NCBI GenBank assembly: GCA_013306675.1
Contig: JABLUY010000048.1
Coordinates: 103,501-167,500 of the forward strand
Length of the DNA: 64,000 nt
Reading direction: 5' to 3'
DNA from: Thraustochytrium sp. TN22
Taxonomy: Eukaryota; Sar; Bigyra; Thraustochytrida; Thraustochytriidae
In this document: positions 19,401 through 27,925 of the stretch, piece by piece
How positions within the stretch are numbered: position 1 is the stretch's first letter
Layout of the letters: every line of letters begins with the position of its first letter
Program-made: the position numbers and the translations under genes
Notes under the pieces: generated by a model
The model's input: only the letters and a program-made list of their open reading frames with translations
Databases searched by the model: none
Told to the model about the DNA's origin: nothing

Positions 19401-22400
19401 GAGCGACTCCAGGATGTCCTGGGTCGGGCACCGCGCCAGCTGGTCGTTGACCGCATCCAAATCGCGCTGCAGCTCGCGGACGCGGTCCGTGGAGGCGATC
19501 ATGCTCCAGCCCTCGGCCGCGCTGGCAATCTCATCCGCCCCACTCGCTTGCAGCGCGCTCTCTGTGCTGGCGTGCGCCTTGAGCACAAGCGGGTGCAGAA
19601 CCTGCGCGGCAAGGCGCAAGCGCGTCTGCTCGATGCACGAGGTGCAGACACCGGACTCGATCGTCTGCAGCGCCAGCAGTGAGAGTAGCGGGATGCCCAT
19701 GGCCGCCGCGTTGCTTGCAGCACGGTCCATGCTGCGGTGCAGCGCGCGTTGCGCCGCGCCGGACGCCAAGAGTGGCGCAAGCGCCGTCTGCTTGCGTCCG
19801 CTCTGCATGAGCGTCCGAATGTACGAAGGCTCCAGCGAGTTAAACGCGCGCGTCAGCACGGGAAAGGCCGACTTGCTAAGCCGTTCCAGCAGCTCCATGT
19901 TCACCATGCCCTTGCGAAGCAGTGCGGTGAGGTCGTCGAAGACTGGCGCCGCACGCGAGGCCGGCGCTCCGTCATCGGCGTCGTCGTCGTCGCCGCCTGC
20001 CTCGGGCAGACCACAGAGTTCCCTGGCGCTTCGCGACTCGGCACCCTGCGGCCCGGCCTGCTCCGCCAAGAAGGCGACCGGGTCGTCCACGAAGGCGAGC
20101 AGGGCACCAGCGTGGTCGCCAATGACCGTGTGACACATGCTGGCCAGCCAGGGGTCCTTGACGAAGAGCGCCAGAGGCTTGACGGTGTTCTCCCAGATGC
20201 CGCGCTGCACCTCGCCCACCTCGTCCTCCTCGACAAGCTTGCAGAGAAAGATGGCGAGCTGGAAGTCGGAAAGGTTCTTGATGCACACCTTGGTGGCCTC
20301 CGAGAGGCGGCCGCCCAGCACGAAGAAGGACGCCGCTTCAAGGTATTTTTGCTTGCGCAGCAGCGAGTAGGCGTTCTTGACCGCCACGGACTGCCAGTGC
20401 TCGTCGGAAAAGTCGTTGGCCAGGAGCTCGGCAGCGCGCGCGTTCTTGGCCAGCTTGAAGAGCCCGCTCACCACAGACGCCTTGCCGATAGAAAAGTAGA
20501 AGAGCGCGCACGAGAACGGGTCGCGGTCCTTGCTCTCCTTGAATTGCGTCTTGGCCAGGTCCTCCGCCAGCACGCGCGCCGCGTGGCGGCTGCGCACCCA
20601 GAGGCCCACACCGATACGCTTCGCCTGCTCCCACGTGGACGTACCGGTCGGCAGACACTTGGCCAGCAGCGCGTCTTGGCTGTCTGAGTCGAGCGCCCAT
20701 AGCACGTCAGCGGTTGGCATGGCCAGCGGCCGCTCCGAGGGCGGCAGCACGCGCTTTGACACCTGGAAGAGCTCGAACGAGAGCATGAACTTGGCACCGC
20801 ACCGGTCCACCGAGTCGCCGAAGCCCGCCTTGTCTTCGTGCAGGCCAAACACGTCATCAAATACGCCCGAGAGCGCCGTCAGCTGCAGCTGCTCCATGGG
20901 CGCCAGGCCCTGCACCGAGTAGTCCACCAGGAGCTCCGAGAGCCCAGGCCCGAGGTCAGAGGACGACCGGTCGCGGCCGGCGGTGCCCAGACCGCCCGTG
21001 CTGGTCGCGGTCGCCGAAGACGTCAGCGCTGCGTCCCACGGGTCCTCGTCAAAGAGCGCCGACGCCGCGCCGCCCTGCGACCGCGGCGCCGGCCCGCCCA
21101 TGGCCCACTCGTCGTCTGCGAACAGACTCGCGGCTGTGTCGTTTCCGCTGCCGCCGCCGCCGCCGCTGTTGGATGCCGCGGCCGCCGCATTAGATGATGG
21201 GTCATCCTTGGTCCCGCTGCCGCCCGGAACGATCTCGTTGTCAGCATCCTTCCAGATCTCCTGCACGATGTCATGCAGGGCGATCTGCGGGGGCGGCACG
21301 GACATGGCGGAGCGCGGCGGCTTCTCGTCGGTGCCGTAGGCGTCCAGATTCTCCTGCTGCTTGGTCTCGAGCTCAGCGAGAATGGCCTTGAGAATGACGC
21401 GCACGGGCGTGACGCAACCGGCGCGCAGGAGCTCCAGGATGGGCTGCGGGCGGTGCAGGGCGAGCGGGATCTGCAACTCCACGGCGGCGTCACCAATTCC
21501 GTTGATGGCCTCGAGCTGCTCCGTGGTGCTCATGGCCACGCCGTGGCCCTCGCGCTGCATGCGGCGGCGCGTCTCGGCCAGGTCGGCGGCCATGTCGCCC
21601 GTGGGTGGGTGGCGCAGCCAGCCCTGGAAGAGGTGCAGCTGCGCGTCGGTGGCCGCGATGAGCCCAAAGTCGCGCCCGGACCAGGCCATGCCGACCAGCT
21701 TGCCGCGCCGCAGTGCGGCGCGCGTGGACCCGAGCAGCTTGTACTGCACCTTCTCATCCTGCGCCACAAGGCGAAAGCCGGAGCGCGCGCGGGAGTACAG
21801 CAGCACGCGCGCCTCCTCGGTGCCCGCCTCGGTGCGCTCGTGCACACCAATGCCCAGCACACTTACGCCGGCGCCGAGGTACAGCATGCTGGCGGACTCC
21901 ACCGTGCAGGCGTGGACCACATCGTCTTGGACGCGAATGGTGCTCATGAGGCTGTAGTTCAAGTGGCACAGGCCGGGCGCCCAGACCCGGACGAGGCCGG
22001 AGACGTGCACGGTGATGACGCCGCCGGACGGCGCGTTGGACATGATGCGCACTGGATCGCCGCGCACCAGGTCAAAGACGCCGACGGGAATCTTATCTAC
22101 GCCCTGCAGCTCGCATCGGTCGTCGGCGGTGGCCACGATGGCCAGCACGCCGTGGCGGGCCAGCTGCTTGTCTGCCGCCGGCGCCACGCAGCGGGGCTCG
22201 GCGCCTTTGGCGTAGGAACGCCTGCGGGCCACGGCGATGGACAGGTCGACTGTCGCAGCGGACTGCGGCGAGGGCGGGCCGGCTAGCGCGACGCGAAGCA
22301 GGACCAGCTTGCCGGCGGCGGTGACCACAATGAAGTGGCTGACATAGTCCTTGTCGCGCACCACGAAGATGTCCCGGGCCACGCCTTCGCCGCAGGTCTT

Positions 22401-25043
22401 CTGCACCTCGTCCGGGATGGGTACCGGGTCCCACGTAATGGCGTTGGCGCCCTGGCGGCGCCACATGTGCATGCGGCCGTCCCGCGAGGCGAGCAGGCAG
22501 AGGAGGTGATGCTCGGCAATCTCCGTGGTGATGGCGTGCGCGATGAGGCCCTCCATGGGCAGTGGGACGGCGCCGCTGCGGATGAGGGCGTCCGCGTCGA
22601 TGTCCTCCTCGCGCGAGCCGGAGCGCACGGGCCAGGCGACCGCGGCGCCAGCCTTGTCGACCGTGGTGACCCAAAAGGCCTCCTCAAGCTCCGAGTAGTT
22701 GCGCGAGGTGTCCACCACCACCTCGGAGGCGACCTTGCAGATCTCGTTGGTGTGGCCGCGTGCCAGGCATAGCGTCATGTGCGTGACAGTGCCGTACGCC
22801 GAGTTGATCTTGTAGTCGTCGTTCTCTGCGAAGGAATAGACCAGGCCGGTCTCGCCGAAGCAGAGCGCCTCGATGTTGCGCGGGTTGATGTCAAAGACGC
22901 TGGTGGATGGCCACGGGTCGCGCTCGGCGTGCGGATCGAACTCCTGCGTGACGCGGCAGGTGGCGACGAAGCTGCTGTAGACGCGCGACGCCCAGTTGAA
23001 GGGCGCCGTCGGGTGCTGCGCCATCTCCTCAAAGTAGTCCTGGCGTGACTCGTGGAGCAGGAGTCCATCGTCCGACTGGCCGCTCACGCGGCGCGTCAGG
23101 TAGACGTCGTCGGGCCGGCGCAGCATGAAGGCGTTGGCCGGGCCGGGCCCGGCGGCCCCAACGTCGGCGTGCTGAAAGATCTGTGCGCAGGACTTGTTCC
23201 ACGGCAGGATGCGCACGTCGCGGCGGGGCGAGTCGCTGAGGCCCTCCAGGCTCCACATGCAGACCTGGCCGGCCTGGTCGACGGCGACGAGCCAGTCGAG
23301 CGAGCTCTGGTTCTCCTGCGCGATGGGCCCGGTGCGCAGCTCCACGGACTGCTTCTGGTGCTCGCCCCAAACGGTGGTCTGGTGCGCGTGGCTCTGGAAG
23401 AAAGGGCTGGCGGACTCGAAGCCGACGAGAAAGTCCTCGCGCACCTGCGCGTACATGTGGTCCTCTGGGTAGGGCGAGCGCAGGCCCTCAAAGTAGTTGA
23501 TGAACTGCAGCCAGGCGATGCTGCGCAGCGGGCGGTGGCGTGTGTCGATGTTGATGGCCACGAACATGGCGAGCTCCTCGGTCTGCGGGTCGCTCTCCTG
23601 CCAGACGCGCACGACGTGGTCGGCGCACAGCGTGACGAGGCTCTGCGGCGTGTGCGAGTGCTGCGCCTTGACGTGGTACGAGCTGCCGTCGGCGCGCGTG
23701 CGCCACTGCAGCGAGAGCACCTCGCGCGGGTGGAAGAGCGAAAGGTAGTCCATGTTGCCGAAGAGGCTGTCGCCCTCGAACCAGACGCGCACTTCGAGCG
23801 AGTGCTCCGATACGCTGGCGAACATGCGGCAGTCCGCCGAGAAGTCCGTGAGCGAGATGAGGCCTTCCGCCTCTTCCAGCACCCAGCTCGCGTCGAAGAT
23901 GGCCACGCGCTCGTCCTCGAGCGGCCCGCCGGCGCCCGCGGTCTGGCCGGCCTGCGAGTGAAAATCCGACGCGAAGCCGGAGCTGGGCCTGCGGAAGTCG
24001 TACTCGGAGCCCGCGTCGCGCGCCTTGTTGGCATCGAAGTCGTCCCCGCCGTGCACGCTCGCGGCGCGCAGCGCGGCCGAGGCCGCCCCGCGGTGGCGCC
24101 GCGTGTTGGGCTCGCTGCGCACCTCGTCCTCACCCATGGTCGCGACAGAGCGCGAGCCGCCGTTGAGTGCGGGCGACCGGGACGCGAGCAGCTTTGCGTG
24201 TGCCGCGTCCGAGGTGGCCGACGTGAAGACGCCGGAGTGCCCGCTGAGCACGCTGCCGGCGACGCTGCTGGCGCCGCTGGGCCCCAGGGCGGTGGCCTCG
24301 GGCGACCAGAGCACGAGCTGCGTGCCGCCCGACACCAGGTGCCGGCCCTCCGGCGCCCACGTCAGGCAGCGCACCACGCCGGCCGGCTCGAGCACCGAAA
24401 TGAGCTCCCACTCGAAGGCGTTGTGCACGGACGGGTTGAAGATGGACACGCGCGCATACGAGCCCACCGCAAAGGCGGCGCAGTACCTGGCGTCCGGGTC
24501 CAGCGGGTGGGCGCCGAGCTTGGCGCTGGGCGGCTTGCACCATGCCAGCGCCGTCACGTGCACGCCCTCGGCGTCCATGCGCTCGCGCTCCTCGCGCTGG
24601 TCCTTGAAGGGCTGCGGCTCCGGCTCGGTAGGGAGGCCAGCTGACGTGTCGGGGTCCGCGTCGCCGCCGTCCTCGGAGGCGGACGTCACGTTGGGCGGTG
24701 GCGACTGCATGGCGTGGTGCCGCGTGAAGCGGTCCTCGTGGCGTCGCAGGTCGATCGTCTGCCAAAGACTGAAGGACTTGCTCTGACTCGAGGCGCCGGC
24801 GGCGCCGCTGCACATAATGGACAGCTGGCCGGCGTTAGCGCCCGCCACGACCCACTCGCGGCCGGCGTGCAGGCCCCAGCAAAAGATGGGCTCGCACCCG
24901 GGCACCACGCGCCGCTGCACGATCTGCGGCACCCTGCGCTGCTTCTCCGCCCGCATTTTGCGCGCCGTCGCGTCCATCTCCTGGCCCTTGGCGCCGCCGC
25001 GCCCAGGGTCTAAATACCCGTGCGAGATGACCGTCTGCCTCAT
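16455..25043 (-). CDS. DMXL: DmX-like/Rav1 V-ATPase assembly factor (rabconnectin-3 alpha)
   Basis: A single 2,862-residue frame. The N-terminal third has WD40-like repeats (for example 'ALAWCKPP', 'VVRCLTWAPEGRHLVSGG', 'LVTLCADHVVRVW'). The middle matches the Rav1 C domain near residues 1560-1620 ('YLEAASFFVLGGRLSEA', 'DFQLAIFLCKLVEED'). The C-terminal ~290 residues form another WD40 array: 'HPFLPLFASAQYDGSALLWD', 'CAFLNYNGNIFATAG', 'LAVHPTGGSYFASGSTDGSV', ending 'YSCGADGTVKM'. This N- and C-terminal propeller layout is that of animal DMXL1/2, whereas yeast Rav1 is shorter. The family, in the RAVE complex, reassembles V1 with V0 of the V-ATPase. The start at 25043 was chosen because upstream codons lie in a GGAGAC repeat and GC-rich leader, though the frame stays open to 26033. 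Confidence 0.9.
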   Translation of the reverse strand: MRQTVISHGYLDPGRGGAKGQEMDATARKMRAEKQRRVPQIVQRRVVPGCEPIFCWGLHAGREWVVAGANAGQLSIMCSGAAGASSQSKSFSLWQTIDLRRHEDRFTRHHAMQSPPPNVTSASEDGGDADPDTSAGLPTEPEPQPFKDQREERERMDAEGVHVTALAWCKPPSAKLGAHPLDPDARYCAAFAVGSYARVSIFNPSVHNAFEWELISVLEPAGVVRCLTWAPEGRHLVSGGTQLVLWSPEATALGPSGASSVAGSVLSGHSGVFTSATSDAAHAKLLASRSPALNGGSRSVATMGEDEVRSEPNTRRHRGAASAALRAASVHGGDDFDANKARDAGSEYDFRRPSSGFASDFHSQAGQTAGAGGPLEDERVAIFDASWVLEEAEGLISLTDFSADCRMFASVSEHSLEVRVWFEGDSLFGNMDYLSLFHPREVLSLQWRTRADGSSYHVKAQHSHTPQSLVTLCADHVVRVWQESDPQTEELAMFVAINIDTRHRPLRSIAWLQFINYFEGLRSPYPEDHMYAQVREDFLVGFESASPFFQSHAHQTTVWGEHQKQSVELRTGPIAQENQSSLDWLVAVDQAGQVCMWSLEGLSDSPRRDVRILPWNKSCAQIFQHADVGAAGPGPANAFMLRRPDDVYLTRRVSGQSDDGLLLHESRQDYFEEMAQHPTAPFNWASRVYSSFVATCRVTQEFDPHAERDPWPSTSVFDINPRNIEALCFGETGLVYSFAENDDYKINSAYGTVTHMTLCLARGHTNEICKVASEVVVDTSRNYSELEEAFWVTTVDKAGAAVAWPVRSGSREEDIDADALIRSGAVPLPMEGLIAHAITTEIAEHHLLCLLASRDGRMHMWRRQGANAITWDPVPIPDEVQKTCGEGVARDIFVVRDKDYVSHFIVVTAAGKLVLLRVALAGPPSPQSAATVDLSIAVARRRSYAKGAEPRCVAPAADKQLARHGVLAIVATADDRCELQGVDKIPVGVFDLVRGDPVRIMSNAPSGGVITVHVSGLVRVWAPGLCHLNYSLMSTIRVQDDVVHACTVESASMLYLGAGVSVLGIGVHERTEAGTEEARVLLYSRARSGFRLVAQDEKVQYKLLGSTRAALRRGKLVGMAWSGRDFGLIAATDAQLHLFQGWLRHPPTGDMAADLAETRRRMQREGHGVAMSTTEQLEAINGIGDAAVELQIPLALHRPQPILELLRAGCVTPVRVILKAILAELETKQQENLDAYGTDEKPPRSAMSVPPPQIALHDIVQEIWKDADNEIVPGGSGTKDDPSSNAAAAASNSGGGGGSGNDTAASLFADDEWAMGGPAPRSQGGAASALFDEDPWDAALTSSATATSTGGLGTAGRDRSSSDLGPGLSELLVDYSVQGLAPMEQLQLTALSGVFDDVFGLHEDKAGFGDSVDRCGAKFMLSFELFQVSKRVLPPSERPLAMPTADVLWALDSDSQDALLAKCLPTGTSTWEQAKRIGVGLWVRSRHAARVLAEDLAKTQFKESKDRDPFSCALFYFSIGKASVVSGLFKLAKNARAAELLANDFSDEHWQSVAVKNAYSLLRKQKYLEAASFFVLGGRLSEATKVCIKNLSDFQLAIFLCKLVEEDEVGEVQRGIWENTVKPLALFVKDPWLASMCHTVIGDHAGALLAFVDDPVAFLAEQAGPQGAESRSARELCGLPEAGGDDDDADDGAPASRAAPVFDDLTALLRKGMVNMELLERLSKSAFPVLTRAFNSLEPSYIRTLMQSGRKQTALAPLLASGAAQRALHRSMDRAASNAAAMGIPLLSLLALQTIESGVCTSCIEQTRLRLAAQVLHPLVLKAHASTESALQASGADEIASAAEGWSMIASTDRVRELQRDLDAVNDQLARCPTQDILESLWRISRASNHLAVEFTIVRMLASAGQNAFLMRLQQLLHSVMDSFIALGQGNASLRVVAERCLLPARRLAAYSVLLVDLAEAASEVLEVPDLPPPPPPLDLAPSRQAKAKDQDKSQDNVAAETNAEAVDEAKDTEAENGNSGNGAETATPPASPLAQQYKEMLNAYARVALFGAAFAMKQLGLVQALLTPSFGPSEIRKIGLQLARTWFDFEELLVFAPEQPSRTYGFDPNHRYDYEDDEDEEDMAAWGLSYAEKLMNVATTRSILKMVTEVRDRVYALQGQSARSARSPRSPLSGASPTSPAEKVEHPEEYCLELIEELVQACWPVSWAMLGNLYLSGVPVGMSSMAEERLEQMKVQAFADEDKASLWASIKGKEQLRILDATARWTKRSIDQEHARLGIIPDSTIFCTDNAKVVHSQPGALLLSVDPIHAQEGTLVVASEKGCEVVRHMFGDNDDGGSEDESPGTASEDEGPIYPPSRRSMPFSTSPLSAMGAESGAHLRQHSQPASLPGRKLRGRSFSDEALPAIMGGISSTSSMHVPTTQGRAASSGLHLHGYRRLSARGVTLHGRKIRRPHIRLRRSARKQAAAAAGANGGSASSVLQHAWSSSAKSLLMVSDTAAQIWFHESLRMPLNNNLYCDSFVHRVSSHSRVEAMLQSSRSLSSLNGYSSGGDLHGSGRSRRLPKLAGSSKKSDETVRSVMHVTSHPFLPLFASAQYDGSALLWDAGRDPEEPVVRLRKPSEDARKWKHGHTTRTRISEDGMRFAAADSAGHVLLWNLADCRDSEIAPFGQFACHSKRTLDCAFLNYNGNIFATAGQSQHSENLCLWDLSMPPRSCRVASVHCCAHSVAYSLAYLQDQQVVIVGGGNGQLGVFDLRQRMLILEEDHVHTKAIRSLAVHPTGGSYFASGSTDGSVKLWSYRSGRLTSHAHLTNMHPTHMFVNEVTSDSMISQRGTTDVAFSRDFLYSCGADGTVKMTPLSSLAL

Positions 25044-25797
25044 CTTCCCCGTCCTCTTCTCCGTCTCCGTCTCCGTCTCCATCTCCGTCTCCGTCAGCGT
25101 AGCGCCTCGCCGCGCCGCGCCGCGACGCGACGGACGGTGTGCCCACGGCCCCCCAAGCCCGCGTCGGCCTCTCCCGCCGCGCTCTAGCGTCCGTTCCGTT
25201 CCGCGCCGCGCCGCTTGCTCGCGTCCTGCGCTTCTCCGCGCGCCGCGCGCCCCCTCTCCGCGCGCCGCCTCCGCGCGCGCGCGGCCTGCCCGTCGGCGGT
25301 CGCGGTCGCGGCCGGTTCGTGCGCGAGCCTCCGCTCGCTCCTCGCCCTCCTTCCTCGCCGCTCCGCCGCGCCCGCCGCGCGGGGAGTCAGAGAACCGGCG
25401 CCGGCGGGGGGGCGCCGCCGGCCGCCGCTGCCGCCGCCGCTCGCCGCCGCTCGCCCGCGCGGCGCGGCCGCCCGCGCGCGCCCGATCTGCTCTGCCGCGC
25501 TGCCAATCTTCTTCACGGTGCTCGTTCGAAATCAGATCATGCCGTCCCAGCCGTTCCGTAACCTCCCCGCGCCCGTTACCCAGTGTCCCGTTTCCGCCGT
25601 TTCCGACCGTTTCGCGCCCGTTTCCGCAACCGCGCCAATTCCCGCGTTCCCACTGGCGCACACCCTCACCGTCCGCGTCTGCGATCAACCGTCGCCCGCG
25701 CGGTGTCTCTTGCGCGCGGAGCCTGCTCAGGCGGGCTGCGACGTCGCACCGGACCCGGTCGACTGGCGCTTTTGAAAGACACGCAGGCTGGGACTGC

Positions 25798-25828
<31 letters not shown>

Positions 25829-26185
25829 ACGACGCCGCCGACGCCGCCGACGCGCGCGGGCAGGCCGGCAGCCGCTGCTGCTGCCGCCGCCGCCGCTCGC
25901 CCGCCACCCGCCGCCGCCTCCTGCCCGCCGCCACGCCGCGCCGCGGCCAACGCCGCCGGACGTTGGGACGCGGCATCGCGCATCGAGCATCGACAGGGCA
26001 GAGAGAATAGATCAAACAGCAAACTCGTATCAACGGCGCGGCACGGCGACGTTGGCGTTGGTGCTGGCGGCGTTGGCGGCGGCGGCGGCGGTCGAGCGGC
26101 TCGTGGCGCGCAGCTCCGGCGGACGGGCGCTCCGGCGCAGCGGCAAGCAGGCAGGCAGGCAGGCAGGCGAGCAGGCAGGCAGAAG
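25044..26185. other. Divergent promoter region, DMXL and secreted protein
   Basis: This 1.1-kb region separates two divergent starts. Near 25066-25100 is a GTCTCC-type hexanucleotide repeat, then GC-rich DNA, a GCC/GAC trinucleotide run around 25803-25850 and a GCAG array at 26147-26182. Open frames cross it on both strands but look like composition artefacts. Confidence 0.5.
26147..26182. repeat. (GCAG)n array directly before the secreted-protein start
   Basis: A GCAG tetranucleotide array with one interruption ends 4 nt before the ATG at 26186, so it lies in the 5' leader. Confidence 0.85.
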
Positions 26186-27325
26186 ATGGCGCTGACGAAG
26201 ATGACGGGCCGCGCGCTGGCGGCGCTGGCGTGCGCCGCGGTGCTGGCCGCGGCGCCGGTGGCGGCGCAGGAGCTGGCGTCCGAGACCGTGCGCGTGTCGG
26301 TGACCATCCCGGTCAGCGTGCCGCTGGAGGTGCCGGCCGGGAAGAGCTTCAGGGAGGCCGCCCAGGAGTTCTGCGCGCGGAATGAGATTGAGGAGAGCGC
26401 TGTGGATCCGCTCGAGCGCGCGCTCGCCGCGCGCTGGCAGGAGATGCAGGAGGAGAACCTGGCGCGCGACCAGTGCGTCTCGTGGCAGCTCACCTACGGC
26501 GTGGCGCCCAGCAAGTCCTGGGGCACCATGCCCAACGACCTGCGCGTGGACTGGCTTGAGAAGGGCTGCGACGCGCTCGTCCCGGCCGACCCGCCCGCGC
26601 CGCTCGTCTCGCTCGACGTGGCCGTTGGCGACACCGTGCTCGTGCTGCGCGCTTTTGATGGCGACACCGTGCGCAGCGCCGTGGAGCGCTTCTGTGACGC
26701 CCATGGCGTCGACCTGGCCGCCAACGGCGACACGCTCATCAACGGCCTCACGGATCGTATTCAGGCCATGCGCGCCGAGCAGGAGGCCCAGCAGCGGGAG
26801 GCCCAGCAGCAGCAGCAGCAGCAGCAGCCGTCCGCGATGGACCAGGAGCGCAAGTTTCTCTTTTCCATTCCCTTTGAGGTCGACGGCAAGCTCGCGCGCC
26901 TGCGCGTTTACGAGGGCGACGCCATCGAGGACCTGGTCCGTGTCTTTTGCAACTCGCAGGGCCTCAGCATCGCCGACTACGGCCCCGTCGTGCGCAAGGC
27001 CATCATCGACACCAGCGCCGCCGTCACGGCGGAGCTCGAGAAGCAGCTCGCTGAGGCGCAAGAGCAGGCTCAGGCCGAGGCGCAGCAAGCCCAGGCGCAG
27101 CCCGCCAAGAAGGCTGTCGAGGAGGCCACCGACCCGCAGCTCCTCCTCGACGTCCCCATCTCCGTGAACGGCGTCGACTTCAGCATGAAGCTTTACGATG
27201 GCGACCTCGTCAACCACAAGATCGCCGCCTTTTGCAAGGAGCACGGTCTCGACGAGGCCCAGCACGGCTCCCTCCTTCTCAACCACATCAAGGAGCGCAC
27301 CGAGGCCCTGCGCCAGCGTCAGTAG
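26186..27325 (+). CDS. Secreted protein with four GD-x-FC repeats
   Basis: I do not recognise the family. The 379-residue protein begins with a clear signal peptide (hydrophobic 9-26, likely cleavage after AVAA near residue 27). It then has four divergent repeats of roughly 55 residues. Each has a hydrophobic strand, a short polar turn usually containing GD, a helix ending in Phe-Cys (62-63, 169-170, 254-255, 349-350), then G-hydrophobic-D and a second helix. Between repeats 1 and 2 is a tryptophan/cysteine segment (QCVSWQLTYGV, WLEKGC, 97-128). A glutamine run lies at about 207-214 and a Gln/Ala coiled segment at 286-310. No transmembrane helix or ER-retention signal is seen. The conserved single cysteine per repeat suggests disulfides or a repeated ligand site. 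Confidence 0.75.
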   Translation: MALTKMTGRALAALACAAVLAAAPVAAQELASETVRVSVTIPVSVPLEVPAGKSFREAAQEFCARNEIEESAVDPLERALAARWQEMQEENLARDQCVSWQLTYGVAPSKSWGTMPNDLRVDWLEKGCDALVPADPPAPLVSLDVAVGDTVLVLRAFDGDTVRSAVERFCDAHGVDLAANGDTLINGLTDRIQAMRAEQEAQQREAQQQQQQQQPSAMDQERKFLFSIPFEVDGKLARLRVYEGDAIEDLVRVFCNSQGLSIADYGPVVRKAIIDTSAAVTAELEKQLAEAQEQAQAEAQQAQAQPAKKAVEEATDPQLLLDVPISVNGVDFSMKLYDGDLVNHKIAAFCKEHGLDEAQHGSLLLNHIKERTEALRQRQ

Positions 27326-27925
27326 GTCTAGAGCTAGGCACCCTTCACCTCTCGCCCAACATGTGGCGCGACGTCCGCCTCGCGGGGCTCACTCCTGCAC
27401 CATACGATAGGAGAAATAAAAGCCATGTAGAATGCGTGGAGCACGTTGGGGTGCCGGAGGACGGAGACCAGTCCAGCAAGGCACTTGAGGTCGACACGTG
27501 GCGACGATGGCGGGCCCGCGCTGCCTCTCGCATGCCCGAGCCTGGCCTCTCGCGTGCCTCCTTGCCAAGCTTCTTGCACTGTCTGTCCTCCAGGTCTCCG
27601 TCCTCCTGGCGAACTTCTCGCTCGCCAGAGACCCAACTCTGCAGACCCGTAACGCGACGCGACGCGGCGCGACGCGCGCGCGCGCGGCGGCAGCAGCGGC
27701 ATCGGCCACGGCCACGGCACGCGGCTGCGCAGCGGCAGCGGCGCCGGCGGCGCGAGCGGCGGCAGCGGCGTCCGGGCGCGGCGGCGGCTGGGAGGCCAGA
27801 TCGTTGCGGCGTCGCGCAGCTGGACGACCTCGAGGGGCACGAGCGCCTGCAGCCTCTGAGCGCGAGCAGAAGAAGGCACGGTAGGAGCCCGAGGAGCGCC
27901 CGGAAAAGAGCCCTGGCAAGGCAAG
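27326..27925. other. Intergenic region, secreted protein to NPL4
   Basis: The 600-bp gap contains a canonical AATAAA polyadenylation signal at 27415-27420, about 90 nt past the secreted-protein stop. After it comes GC-rich DNA leading to the NPL4 start. No gene is recognised. Confidence 0.55.
27415..27420 (+). promoter_or_regulatory. AATAAA polyadenylation signal
   Basis: A perfect AATAAA hexamer downstream of the secreted-protein stop codon, in the sense orientation. Such hexamers are rare in this GC-rich window, which supports a functional role. Confidence 0.5.

Noticed and set aside
18057-19682. A 541-residue plus-strand frame inside the DMXL gene
   Set aside because: It lies entirely within the DMXL reading frame and has biased, non-family sequence.
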